A program made the position numbers and the translations under genes. From an uncultured Eubacteriales bacterium (GTDB taxonomy: Bacteria; Bacillota_A; Clostridia; Oscillospirales; Acutalibacteraceae): a stretch of DNA of 16,018 nt. The notes below the pieces were generated by a model. The model had not been told where the DNA came from and did no database searches. It saw only the letters and a program-made list of their open reading frames with translations. The DNA is taken from assembly GCA_934454005.1 (NCBI GenBank), contig CAKSGI010000025.1:1-16018 (forward strand), in the 5' to 3' direction. Below, piece by piece: positions 1 through 7,007 of this stretch. The number at the start of each line of letters is the position of its first letter. Within the stretch, counting starts at the first letter, position 1.

Positions 1-2204
1 TGTTTGAAAAATTTAAAATATTCGAAACAACCTTTGCAGGTAGACCGCTTGTAATCGAAACTGGTAAAATTGCTCAACTTGCAAATGGTTCCTGTTTTGT
101 TAGATATGGTGATACTGTTGTTAATGTTGCAGTAACTGCATCTGCAAAACCAAGGGATGGAATTGACTTTTTTCCTTTATCTGTTGATTTTGAAGAAAAG
201 TTGTATTCCGTTGGCAAAATTCCGGGGTCCTATTCAAAAAGAGAAGGTAAACCAAGCGATAAGGCTATTTTAGTTTCTAGAGTAATTGATAGGCCTATAA
301 GACCATTATTCCCTAAAGATATGAGGAATGATGTGTCTGTTGTATGTACAGTGATGAGTGTTGACCCTGATTGTTCACCGGAGATAGCTGCTATGGTTGG
401 GACTTCTGCGGCATTATCGATATCTGATATTCCTTGGAATGGTCCTGTGTCAAGTGTAAATGTTGGATATATTAATGGTGAGTATATCATCAACCCTACA
501 CTTAAACAAAAAGAAGAGTCAGAGATGGCAGTAACGGTTGCGTCAACAGACAAATTAATAGCTATGATAGAGGCCGGAGCAAATGAAGTAAGTAATGATA
601 TAATGTTTAATGCAATAATGGAGGGCCATAAGGCAAATCAGGATATAATTGAATTTATAAAAGGAATGCAAAGAGAAATTGGTAAAAAGAAATTCGAGTA
701 TCCAAGCAGTGAGCCTAGCCAAGAAATGCTTGATGATGTTAAGAATCTTGTAATGGATGACGTAAAGCTTGCATTAGATACAGATGATAAGACAATTAGA
801 GATGAGAGATTAAAACCAATATACGAGAAAGTATACGAACATTTTGCAGAAAAATATCCAGAACAAGAGCAAAAACTTGATGAGTGTTTGTATAAAACAC
901 AAAAATATATAGTAAGGCGTTGGCTTTTAGACGAACAAAAACGTGTTGATGGCAGAAAAATGGACGAGTTAAGGCCTTTAGCGGCAGAGGTTTCTCTTCT
1001 ACCAAGAGCACATGGTTCTGGGTTATTTACAAGGGGTCAAACTCAGGTATTAACTATTGCAACATTGGGCCCCTTGAGCGATCAACAAACTTTAGACGGT
1101 ATAGATAATGAAGAACATAAGCGTTATATGCATCATTATAATTTTCCTTCATATTCTGTTGGTGAAACAAGACCAAGCAGAGGACCAGGTAGGCGTGAAA
1201 TAGGGCACGGCGCTTTAGCAGAGAGAGCTTTAGTTCCAGTTATTCCTTCAGTTGAGGAGTTCCCTTATGCGATAAGGCTTGTATCAGAAGTAGTTTCTTC
1301 TAATGGTTCTACTTCGCAAGGGTCTATTTGTGGATCTACTTTAGCTCTTATGGATGCTGGTGTTCCTATAAAAGCTCCAGTTGCAGGTATATCTTGCGGC
1401 CTTATAACTGAAGGTGACCGCTTTATGACGATGGTTGATATCCAAGGATTGGAAGATTTCTTTGGAGACATGGATTTTAAAGTCGCAGGAACACACAAAG
1501 GGATAACAGCAATTCAAATGGATTTAAAAATCGATGGTCTAACTCCAGAAATTATAAAAGAAGCTTTAGATAAAACATATAAGGCACGTGTATATATTTT
1601 AGATGAAATAATGCTAAAGGCCATTGATAAACCTAGAGCTGAACTTTCTAAATATGCACCTAAAATGATATCAATGACTATTCCTGTTGATAAAATACGG
1701 GATGTTATTGGATCTGGTGGAAAGGTTATTCAAAAGATTTGTACTGAATGCAATATTAAAATTGATATAGAAGAAGATGGGCGTGTATTTATATCTGGTA
1801 TAGATATAAACGATTGTAACCATGCATTAGAAATAATTAATACAATTGTAAGTGATCCTGAAATAGGTGCCGTTTATAAAGGAAAAGTTACAAGATTAAC
1901 AGATTTTGGTGCATTTATAGAAATTGCTCCGGGTAAAGAGGGACTATGTCATATATCAAAACTGGATGTTAAAAGAGTTGAAAATGTTACAGATGTAGTA
2001 AATGTAGACGATGAAGTTCTGGTTAAAGTAACAGAAATCGATGACAAAGGAAGACTGAATCTTTCTAGAAGAGATGCTTTAATAGAAGTTGAAGGACTAA
2101 CTCCTGAAAACGATTCTAGTAATTATAGCAAAAATCGTTCTAAATTTAGTCGAGATAAAAAACCACATTATCATAGACCCAGGAACAATAACATAGATAA
2201 ATAA
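1..2204 (+). CDS. pnp: Polyribonucleotide nucleotidyltransferase (PNPase), 5' end cut by one base
   Basis: PNPase degrades RNA 3' to 5' using phosphate, releasing nucleoside diphosphates; it works in the cytoplasm in mRNA turnover. The reading frame is open from base 3 (FEKFKIFETTFAGRPL...). Bases 1-2 are 'tg', so the start is probably an ATG whose A lies just outside the window, giving about 734 residues, the normal family length. Domains in order: first RNase PH-like fold (about 10-145, with RYGDT and the conserved PGSYSKREG and DRPIRPLFP segments), an all-helical linker (about 150-235), second RNase PH fold (about 310-545), KH domain with the GSGG loop at 571-574, S1 domain (about 623-692), and a basic Asn/Lys/Arg-rich tail. 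The catalytic aspartates known from E. coli as D486 and D492 are present in LEDFFGDMDF, at the same numbers if the start is as proposed. It is first of three plus-strand genes; the M16 peptidase start follows 31 nt after its stop with no terminator between. Confidence 0.97.
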   Translation, partial: FEKFKIFETTFAGRPLVIETGKIAQLANGSCFVRYGDTVVNVAVTASAKPRDGIDFFPLSVDFEEKLYSVGKIPGSYSKREGKPSDKAILVSRVIDRPIRPLFPKDMRNDVSVVCTVMSVDPDCSPEIAAMVGTSAALSISDIPWNGPVSSVNVGYINGEYIINPTLKQKEESEMAVTVASTDKLIAMIEAGANEVSNDIMFNAIMEGHKANQDIIEFIKGMQREIGKKKFEYPSSEPSQEMLDDVKNLVMDDVKLALDTDDKTIRDERLKPIYEKVYEHFAEKYPEQEQKLDECLYKTQKYIVRRWLLDEQKRVDGRKMDELRPLAAEVSLLPRAHGSGLFTRGQTQVLTIATLGPLSDQQTLDGIDNEEHKRYMHHYNFPSYSVGETRPSRGPGRREIGHGALAERALVPVIPSVEEFPYAIRLVSEVVSSNGSTSQGSICGSTLALMDAGVPIKAPVAGISCGLITEGDRFMTMVDIQGLEDFFGDMDFKVAGTHKGITAIQMDLKIDGLTPEIIKEALDKTYKARVYILDEIMLKAIDKPRAELSKYAPKMISMTIPVDKIRDVIGSGGKVIQKICTECNIKIDIEEDGRVFISGIDINDCNHALEIINTIVSDPEIGAVYKGKVTRLTDFGAFIEIAPGKEGLCHISKLDVKRVENVTDVVNVDDEVLVKVTEIDDKGRLNLSRRDALIEVEGLTPENDSSNYSKNRSKFSRDKKPHYHRPRNNNIDK

Positions 2205-2220
2205 GCTATTTTACTTTATT

Positions 2221-2227
2221 AAGGTGG
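2221..2227 (+). promoter_or_regulatory. Ribosome binding site of the M16 peptidase gene
   Basis: AAGGTGG lies 8 nt before the ATG at 2236. This decides the start: an in-frame GTG at 2224 is part of the Shine-Dalgarno sequence itself and has no purine-rich site of its own, so the longer reading (MDCI added) is unlikely. Confidence 0.7.
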
Positions 2228-2235
2228 ATTGCATC

Positions 2236-3468
2236 ATGGAAAAAATAGTACTGGATAACGGGGTTAGGGTTATTTTAAATAAACAGGATACTACAAAGAG
2301 TGCTTGTTTTGGAGTGTGGGTAAAAAGTGGATCAGTATATGAAACAAATAAATTAAATGGAATTTCCCATTTTATTGAGCATATGGTTTTTAAAGGAACT
2401 AAAACACGTTCCTATTACGATATTTCTAATGAGATGGATGCAATTGGTGGTCAACTTAATGCGTATACTGCAAAAGAATATACATGTTTTTACGCAAAAG
2501 CGCTTAGTGAGCATGTAACAAAAGCTTTTGATATTGTTGCCGATATGATTATAAATCCTAAGTTTGATAATGCTGATATAGAATTAGAAAAGGGCGTTGT
2601 TTTAAGAGAGATATACATGTCAAACGATATGAGTGATGAGAAAGTTGCAGAAAATTTGTATCAAAAAGTTTGGAGTAACCATCCTCTTGGGCAACCAATT
2701 TTAGGAACAGAGGAGTCTCTTTCGAATTTTACAAGTAAAGATTTAAGAGATTACATGCAACAAAACTATTCTTCTGATAAGATTGTAATATCTATTAGCG
2801 GAAATTTTGACAAGGATGCTTTTTTAGAGTTAGTTTATAAGTATTTTAAGGATCTTAAAAAATCTAGTAATGAACTTATTTTAAAACCATTAGTTTATAA
2901 GAAATCTTTAGTTTTCGAAGAAAATTTAGAACTAGAACAAACTCATATCTGTATGTGTTTTCCGGGTTTTTCCGCGTTTGATGTTAATAAAAATTCGCTT
3001 AATCTTCTAAATGTAATTGTTGGAGGCAGTTCGTCATCAAGGCTTTTTAGAGAAATAAGAGAAGAGTTGGCATTGGTATATTCAATATATTCATCTTCTG
3101 TTTGTTATAATTCTGGTGGATTGTTTGAAATTCAAACAGCAACAGATCATAATATGGCCCAGAGAACTTTTAATAGAATTGTGGAAATTTTAAAAGAGTT
3201 AAAAAATGGAGTAACAAAAGAAGAATTCTCAAGAGCAAAAGAACAACTTAAATCATCTGTTATAATGGGTTTAGAAAGTACTTCATCAAAAGCATCGTTT
3301 TTTGGAAGAAGTGAAATATTAAAAAATAAAATTAAGTCCGAGGATGAACTTTTGAATGAGCTAAACTCGATTACTTTCGAAAGCGTAAATAGAATAGCAA
3401 AAGAGATTATAGACTTTGATAAAATGTCTATATCTATAATAGGGAAAAACATAGATACAAATATATAA
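2236..3468 (+). CDS. M16 family zinc metallopeptidase (processing-peptidase-like)
   Basis: This 410-residue protein belongs to the insulinase/mitochondrial processing peptidase family (M16B). The inverted zinc motif HxxEH is HFIEH at residues 45-49. The third zinc ligand is expected at Glu125 in VVLREIYM, 76 residues later, which is the usual spacing. The segment [20 protein letters not shown] (about 71-90) is also typical. The second half (about 165-400) is the inactive M16_C-like lobe, including the family segment [21 protein letters not shown]. There is no signal peptide, so it is probably cytoplasmic. It resembles Bacillus subtilis MlpA/YmxG, whose gene also lies close downstream of pnp, so the neighbourhood supports the call. 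The natural substrate cannot be read from the sequence. It is probably translated from the pnp transcript and is followed 20 nt later by glyS. Confidence 0.93.
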   Translation: MEKIVLDNGVRVILNKQDTTKSACFGVWVKSGSVYETNKLNGISHFIEHMVFKGTKTRSYYDISNEMDAIGGQLNAYTAKEYTCFYAKALSEHVTKAFDIVADMIINPKFDNADIELEKGVVLREIYMSNDMSDEKVAENLYQKVWSNHPLGQPILGTEESLSNFTSKDLRDYMQQNYSSDKIVISISGNFDKDAFLELVYKYFKDLKKSSNELILKPLVYKKSLVFEENLELEQTHICMCFPGFSAFDVNKNSLNLLNVIVGGSSSSRLFREIREELALVYSIYSSSVCYNSGGLFEIQTATDHNMAQRTFNRIVEILKELKNGVTKEEFSRAKEQLKSSVIMGLESTSSKASFFGRSEILKNKIKSEDELLNELNSITFESVNRIAKEIIDFDKMSISIIGKNIDTNI

Positions 3469-3488
3469 AAGGGAGGAGCTATATAAAA

Positions 3489-4862
3489 ATGCTAAATCAT
3501 GAAAAAACAATGGAAAAAATAGTTGCTTTATGCAAAAATAGAGGCTTTGTATTTTCGGGTTCGGAAATATATGGAGGTCTTTCTAACTCCTGGGATTATG
3601 GCCCTTTAGGAGTAGAGTTTAAAAATAATGTAAAAAAAGCCTGGCTTAAGAAATTTGTTCAAGAGAGCGAATATAATGTGGGATTAGACTCCGCTATACT
3701 CATGAATCCGCAAGTATGGGTTGCATCTGGACATGTTGGTGGATTTTCTGATCCGCTTATGGATTGCCGTGATTGCAAAACAAGACACAGAGCCGATAGT
3801 CTTATAGAGGATAATAACGGAAATCCAAACGGAATGACATTTGAAGAAATGTCTGCTTACATAAGAGATAACAACATCACATGTCCAAACTGTGGTTCCG
3901 CTAATTTTACGGATATAAGAAATTTTAACTTAATGTTTAAAACTTTTCAGGGTGTTACAGAAGATGCTAAAAGTGAAATTTATCTTCGTCCTGAAACTGC
4001 CCAAGGGATATTTATAAATTTTCAAAATATCCAAAGGACAACTAGAAAAAAGATTCCATTTGGAGTTGCTCAAATAGGTAAATCTTTTAGAAATGAGATT
4101 ACTCCTGGTAACTTTATATTTAGAATTAGGGAATTTGAACAAATGGAGCTTGAATTCTTTTGTAAACCGGGTACCGATTTAGATTGGTTCTATTATTGGA
4201 AAGATTTTTGTAAAAATTGGCTGTTAGAATTGGGATTAAAGGAGGAGAATATTCGTTTAAGAGATCATTCAAAAGAGGAACTATCGCATTATTCAAATGC
4301 AACTACAGATATAGAATTCTTGTTTCCGTTTGGTTGGGGCGAACTTTGGGGTATTGCCGATAGAACTGATTTTGATTTAACTCAGCATCAGAATTGTTCA
4401 GGAAAGAGTTTAGAATATTTTGATCCACAAACAAACGATAGATACCTTCCGTATGTAATTGAGCCATCTCTTGGAGCAGACCGTGTAGCACTAGCATTTT
4501 TATGTGATGCATATGATGAAGAAATTATAGGTGATAACGATAAACGAACAGTTATGAGATTACATCCGGCTTTAGCGCCATATAAGGCGGCAATATTACC
4601 TCTTTCTAAGAAGCTTTCTGAGAGTTCTCGACCAGTATTTGATATATTGAGTAAGCATTTTATGGTGGAATTTGATGATGCAGGGTCTATAGGCAAAAGA
4701 TATAGGCGTCAAGACGAAATAGGAACTCCGTACTGTTTAACATTTGATTTTGATAGTTTAGAGGATAATTGTGTAACAGTCCGAGATAGAGATACTATGA
4801 AACAAGAAAGAATAGCAATAGATAATTTGGTTAACTATTTGTCCCCCAAAATAAATTTTTAA
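3489..4862 (+). CDS. glyS: Glycyl-tRNA synthetase, single-chain alpha2 type
   Basis: The enzyme charges tRNA-Gly with glycine in two ATP-dependent steps. At 457 residues it has the length of the eukaryote/archaea-like homodimeric class II form (often named glyQS), not the separate GlyQ and GlyS subunits. Visible signatures are the N-terminal [19 protein letters not shown] (23-41), a likely zinc site built from CRDC (93-96) and CPNC (132-135), class II motif 2 around [20 protein letters not shown] (199-218), the glycine-pocket [15 protein letters not shown] (283-297), motif 3 [10 protein letters not shown] (329-338) and a C-terminal anticodon-binding domain (about 363-457, with [15 protein letters not shown]). 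The ATG follows GGGAGGAG (3471-3478) by 10 nt. Only 20 nt separate it from the peptidase gene, so there is no room for a T-box leader; expression probably comes from read-through of the pnp operon. A terminator follows directly. Confidence 0.97.
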   Translation: MLNHEKTMEKIVALCKNRGFVFSGSEIYGGLSNSWDYGPLGVEFKNNVKKAWLKKFVQESEYNVGLDSAILMNPQVWVASGHVGGFSDPLMDCRDCKTRHRADSLIEDNNGNPNGMTFEEMSAYIRDNNITCPNCGSANFTDIRNFNLMFKTFQGVTEDAKSEIYLRPETAQGIFINFQNIQRTTRKKIPFGVAQIGKSFRNEITPGNFIFRIREFEQMELEFFCKPGTDLDWFYYWKDFCKNWLLELGLKEENIRLRDHSKEELSHYSNATTDIEFLFPFGWGELWGIADRTDFDLTQHQNCSGKSLEYFDPQTNDRYLPYVIEPSLGADRVALAFLCDAYDEEIIGDNDKRTVMRLHPALAPYKAAILPLSKKLSESSRPVFDILSKHFMVEFDDAGSIGKRYRRQDEIGTPYCLTFDFDSLEDNCVTVRDRDTMKQERIAIDNLVNYLSPKINF

Positions 4863-4874
4863 TACTATTAGAAT

Positions 4875-4904
4875 AAATAGCCGCAAGTTAATGCGGCTAT
4901 TTTT
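4875..4904 (+). terminator. Intrinsic terminator of the pnp-M16-glyS operon
   Basis: An 11-bp perfect stem (4875-4885 pairs with 4892-4902, core GCCGC/GCGGC) with a 6-nt AGTTAA loop runs into TTTTT. It starts 13 nt after the glyS stop and closes the three-gene operon. Confidence 0.9.
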
Positions 4905-4955
4905 ATGTAATAAATACTTTTCTCATAAAAAATACACATTTTTTTAAAAAAACTA

Positions 4956-4983
4956 TTGAATTTTATAGAAATAAGAGTATAAT
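4956..4983 (+). promoter_or_regulatory. Sigma-A type promoter of the Gly-rich surface protein gene
   Basis: TTGAAT (4956-4961) and a consensus TATAAT (4978-4983) are 16 bp apart. Transcription would start near 4990, leaving a leader of about 43 nt before the GTG at 5033. It lies just after the upstream terminator, so the gene forms its own unit. This is the best promoter match I see in the window. Confidence 0.75.
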
Positions 4984-5018
4984 TAATTTATAACAATATA
5001 TATAAATTTATTTATTTT

Positions 5019-5024
5019 AGGGAG
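5019..5024 (+). promoter_or_regulatory. Ribosome binding site that selects the GTG start at 5033
   Basis: AGGGAG sits 8 nt upstream of GTG 5033. An in-frame GTG at 5024 overlaps this Shine-Dalgarno sequence and is therefore not the likely start. Beginning at 5033 gives a classical signal peptide (V/M-KKRILACF...). Confidence 0.65.
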
Positions 5025-5032
5025 TGATAATT

Positions 5033-6943
5033 GTGAAAAAGAGAATATTAGCATGTTTTATGTGTTTATGTATGGTGCTTTCATTTGCACCAACAATTGT
5101 ATTCGCAGATGATATACAAGTGGGAGAAGTGGATGATGAAGAGTGGGAAAAAGAATGGGAATATCAGACTATGATTCCTGATGGTCCAAGTGAGATGGAA
5201 GTAAAAGGAGGTGGAAAGGATAGCGTAAATGGATTTTGGAGTTCGGGATATCAGGATTCCGGTAAGGTTATAAGGAAAAGTGGTAATTACACTATCAATA
5301 TAGGAGATGGATCAGTTGACAAACTAGAAGTTAAGCATGAAAGACTAGAAATTAACACGGTGGATGCTGAGGAAGTTCATATTAAGATTAGAAATTTAAC
5401 GATGGATTTGACTAAAGATAAGCAGGGTTTTTTTAGAACTAGAAGTGCAATTTCTATACATAAAGACAGTAAGGCCACAAAGGTTACTCTTGAATTTATA
5501 GGGACGAACATAATAAAAAGTTATATGGGTGCTGGAATTGTTAATGAAACAAATTGCGACTTAAATATAATAGGAACAGGATCTCTTACAGTTGAAGGTG
5601 GAGAAGTGAGGTTAGGAAAATCTAGCACTTGGGTAGAGGGAATAGCTGGCAGAGTTTTAGATATCGCAAGAAACACATTTGATGAGAAAAATAAAACACT
5701 TTGTTTAGGGTATGCGGCAATAATGGGACGCTGCACTTTAAATCACGAGAATATAATTGCAAAAGGAGGCGGCTTTGCTGCTGGTATAGGAAATGGTTTT
5801 CCAACGGATCAGTTAGACCTGGGAAATTTCATAAAGCGTGCAATAGAAACAGCTAGAAAAATTTTAGATTTGGTACGAGGCCTGTCAATAGAAAAACTGA
5901 AAGAATTTTTTAAAAATGAAAAAATAAACGATATAAATATAACTGGTGGAACAGTTAATGCTACAGGTGGACCTGGTGGAGGAGCAGGTATAGGTGGTTG
6001 TGCTTATCTTTATAATTCTTCTATTAATATAACAGGAGGAAACGTTACCGCTACAGGAGGTAATTATGAAAAAGAAGGAAAGAAAATTGGCGGTGGAGCA
6101 GGTATAGGTGGTGGTTACTATGGTGCTGGTGAAAAAATCAGTATAGAAGGTACAGAAAAAAATCGGACAACCGTTACAGCAACAGGTGGATATGGTGCAG
6201 CTGCTATTGGTGGTGGTATAGGACTTGGTAAGTTTCCTAACTCTGGAAATGCAAGACTTATAAAAATAGGTAATTATTCTACAGTTACAGCTACCGCTGA
6301 GAATACGAATGGTGCAGCAATAGGTTGTGGAGATAAAGGAAATCCTTTCAATTTACTTGATGCAGGAGACTATTTTATTCAAGTAGGTAGTACAGACGAG
6401 AATGGAAAGGTTAATGGAAAGGGTATAGAAATTACTACTAATGGTGGATATTATGGAATGGGAGCATATACTGAATCATCTGATATTCTTTCCCAAAAAA
6501 TGAATATTTACGGTGGACACATAACATTTAATAATTGCACTAAACCATTTAGAGTAAACCCAAATATGGGGAAATATGACGGGAAGTATAGTATTATTAT
6601 AAATGGAAGCCCAGTTGAAGAGACAAAAACAGTGTACACAGGTGAGCTTACCGGGAAAAAAGTATTTGAAATTAGACCAACTACTGTGACTGGTGATAAT
6701 GTTATAGGATCTCTTGAGGAATTAGACAATACTTCGACTGATAACAAAAATCAAGATGAAGGTAAAAATAGCAATTTAGTTGATAGCTTAGTTGATAGTA
6801 AAGCTAGTTCTAAAATTACAGATTCAAAGGCATTTAAAACCGGCGAAAACAATAACATGTTAGTAATTTATATTCTAACTTCGACTGTGTCATTGGTATG
6901 TGTTGCTTTCGTATTAAGAAAAAGGAAAAGTTTTAATAAATAA
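5033..6943 (+). CDS. Secreted Gly-rich repeat surface protein with sortase-like C-terminal anchor
   Basis: I do not recognise a named family for this 636-residue protein. Residues 1-25 are a signal peptide: KKR, then a hydrophobic stretch, then IVFA before DD. An acidic stretch follows (DDEEWEKEWE, 35-44). From about 85 to 255 there are short alternating hydrophobic strands of the kind seen in beta-helix surface proteins. Residues about 255-300 form a predicted helical insert. Residues 301-433 hold Gly-rich repeats of the form TVxATGG...GAxIGGG. The C terminus has the layout of a cell-wall sorting signal: KAFKTGE (599-605), a hydrophobic segment (about 609-628), then RKRK. The motif is not canonical LPXTG; F stands where clostridial signals usually have P. 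The protein is probably exported and wall- or membrane-anchored, perhaps as an adhesin or glycan-contacting protein. It has its own promoter and a downstream terminator. The surface location is well supported; the molecular role is unknown. Confidence 0.85.
   Translation: MKKRILACFMCLCMVLSFAPTIVFADDIQVGEVDDEEWEKEWEYQTMIPDGPSEMEVKGGGKDSVNGFWSSGYQDSGKVIRKSGNYTINIGDGSVDKLEVKHERLEINTVDAEEVHIKIRNLTMDLTKDKQGFFRTRSAISIHKDSKATKVTLEFIGTNIIKSYMGAGIVNETNCDLNIIGTGSLTVEGGEVRLGKSSTWVEGIAGRVLDIARNTFDEKNKTLCLGYAAIMGRCTLNHENIIAKGGGFAAGIGNGFPTDQLDLGNFIKRAIETARKILDLVRGLSIEKLKEFFKNEKINDINITGGTVNATGGPGGGAGIGGCAYLYNSSINITGGNVTATGGNYEKEGKKIGGGAGIGGGYYGAGEKISIEGTEKNRTTVTATGGYGAAAIGGGIGLGKFPNSGNARLIKIGNYSTVTATAENTNGAAIGCGDKGNPFNLLDAGDYFIQVGSTDENGKVNGKGIEITTNGGYYGMGAYTESSDILSQKMNIYGGHITFNNCTKPFRVNPNMGKYDGKYSIIINGSPVEETKTVYTGELTGKKVFEIRPTTVTGDNVIGSLEELDNTSTDNKNQDEGKNSNLVDSLVDSKASSKITDSKAFKTGENNNMLVIYILTSTVSLVCVAFVLRKRKSFNK
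5933..6331 (+). repeat. Gly-rich TVxATGG/GAGIGGG repeat block inside the surface protein gene
   Basis: At least four imperfect protein repeats occupy residues 301-433: ITGGTVNATGG..GAGIGG, ITGGNVTATGG..GAGIGGG, TVTATGGYGAAAIGGG, and a worn TVTATAE..GAAIGCG. A weaker unit, KGGGFAAGIGNG, lies earlier at about 244-255. At DNA level an 18-bp word, GGAGCAGGTATAGGTGGT, occurs identically at 5981-5998 and 6095-6112, a sign of recent duplication or conversion. Spacing between units varies, so the copies are old and have diverged through insertions. Confidence 0.75.
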
Positions 6944-6949
6944 AAAATT

Positions 6950-6992
6950 AGAGGCTGTCGCTTGAGAAATTCTCTCTTGCGGCAGCCTCTTT
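6950..6992. terminator. Bidirectional terminator between convergent genes
   Basis: A long stem (AGAGGCTGTCGC 6950-6961 with GCGGCAGCCTCT 6979-6990, one G-T wobble) encloses a smaller GAGA/TCTC hairpin. On the plus strand it is followed by a weak TTTATAA. Read on the minus strand it is followed by TAATTTTTTATTT, a good U-tract. It therefore serves the leftward EF-G paralogue most clearly and probably the rightward surface protein gene too. Confidence 0.85.
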
Positions 6993-7007
6993 ATAATTTA
7001 ACGAAAA

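Noticed and set aside
230..553. Antisense open frame within pnp
   Set aside because: pnp is strongly conserved through this stretch, and the opposite frame shows no ribosome binding site or recognisable domain.
2224..2235. GTG 2224 as start of the M16 peptidase
   Set aside because: It lies inside the AAGGTGG Shine-Dalgarno sequence that serves ATG 2236.
3469..3488. T-box riboswitch before glycyl-tRNA synthetase
   Set aside because: Only 20 nt separate the genes, far too short for a T-box leader.
5024..5032. GTG 5024 as start of the surface protein
   Set aside because: It overlaps the AGGGAG ribosome binding site; GTG 5033 has correct spacing and opens the signal peptide.
6827..6850. Canonical LPXTG motif
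   Set aside because: The sequence is KAFKTGE. It lacks both Leu-Pro and the Pro of clostridial variants, so I describe it only as sortase-like.
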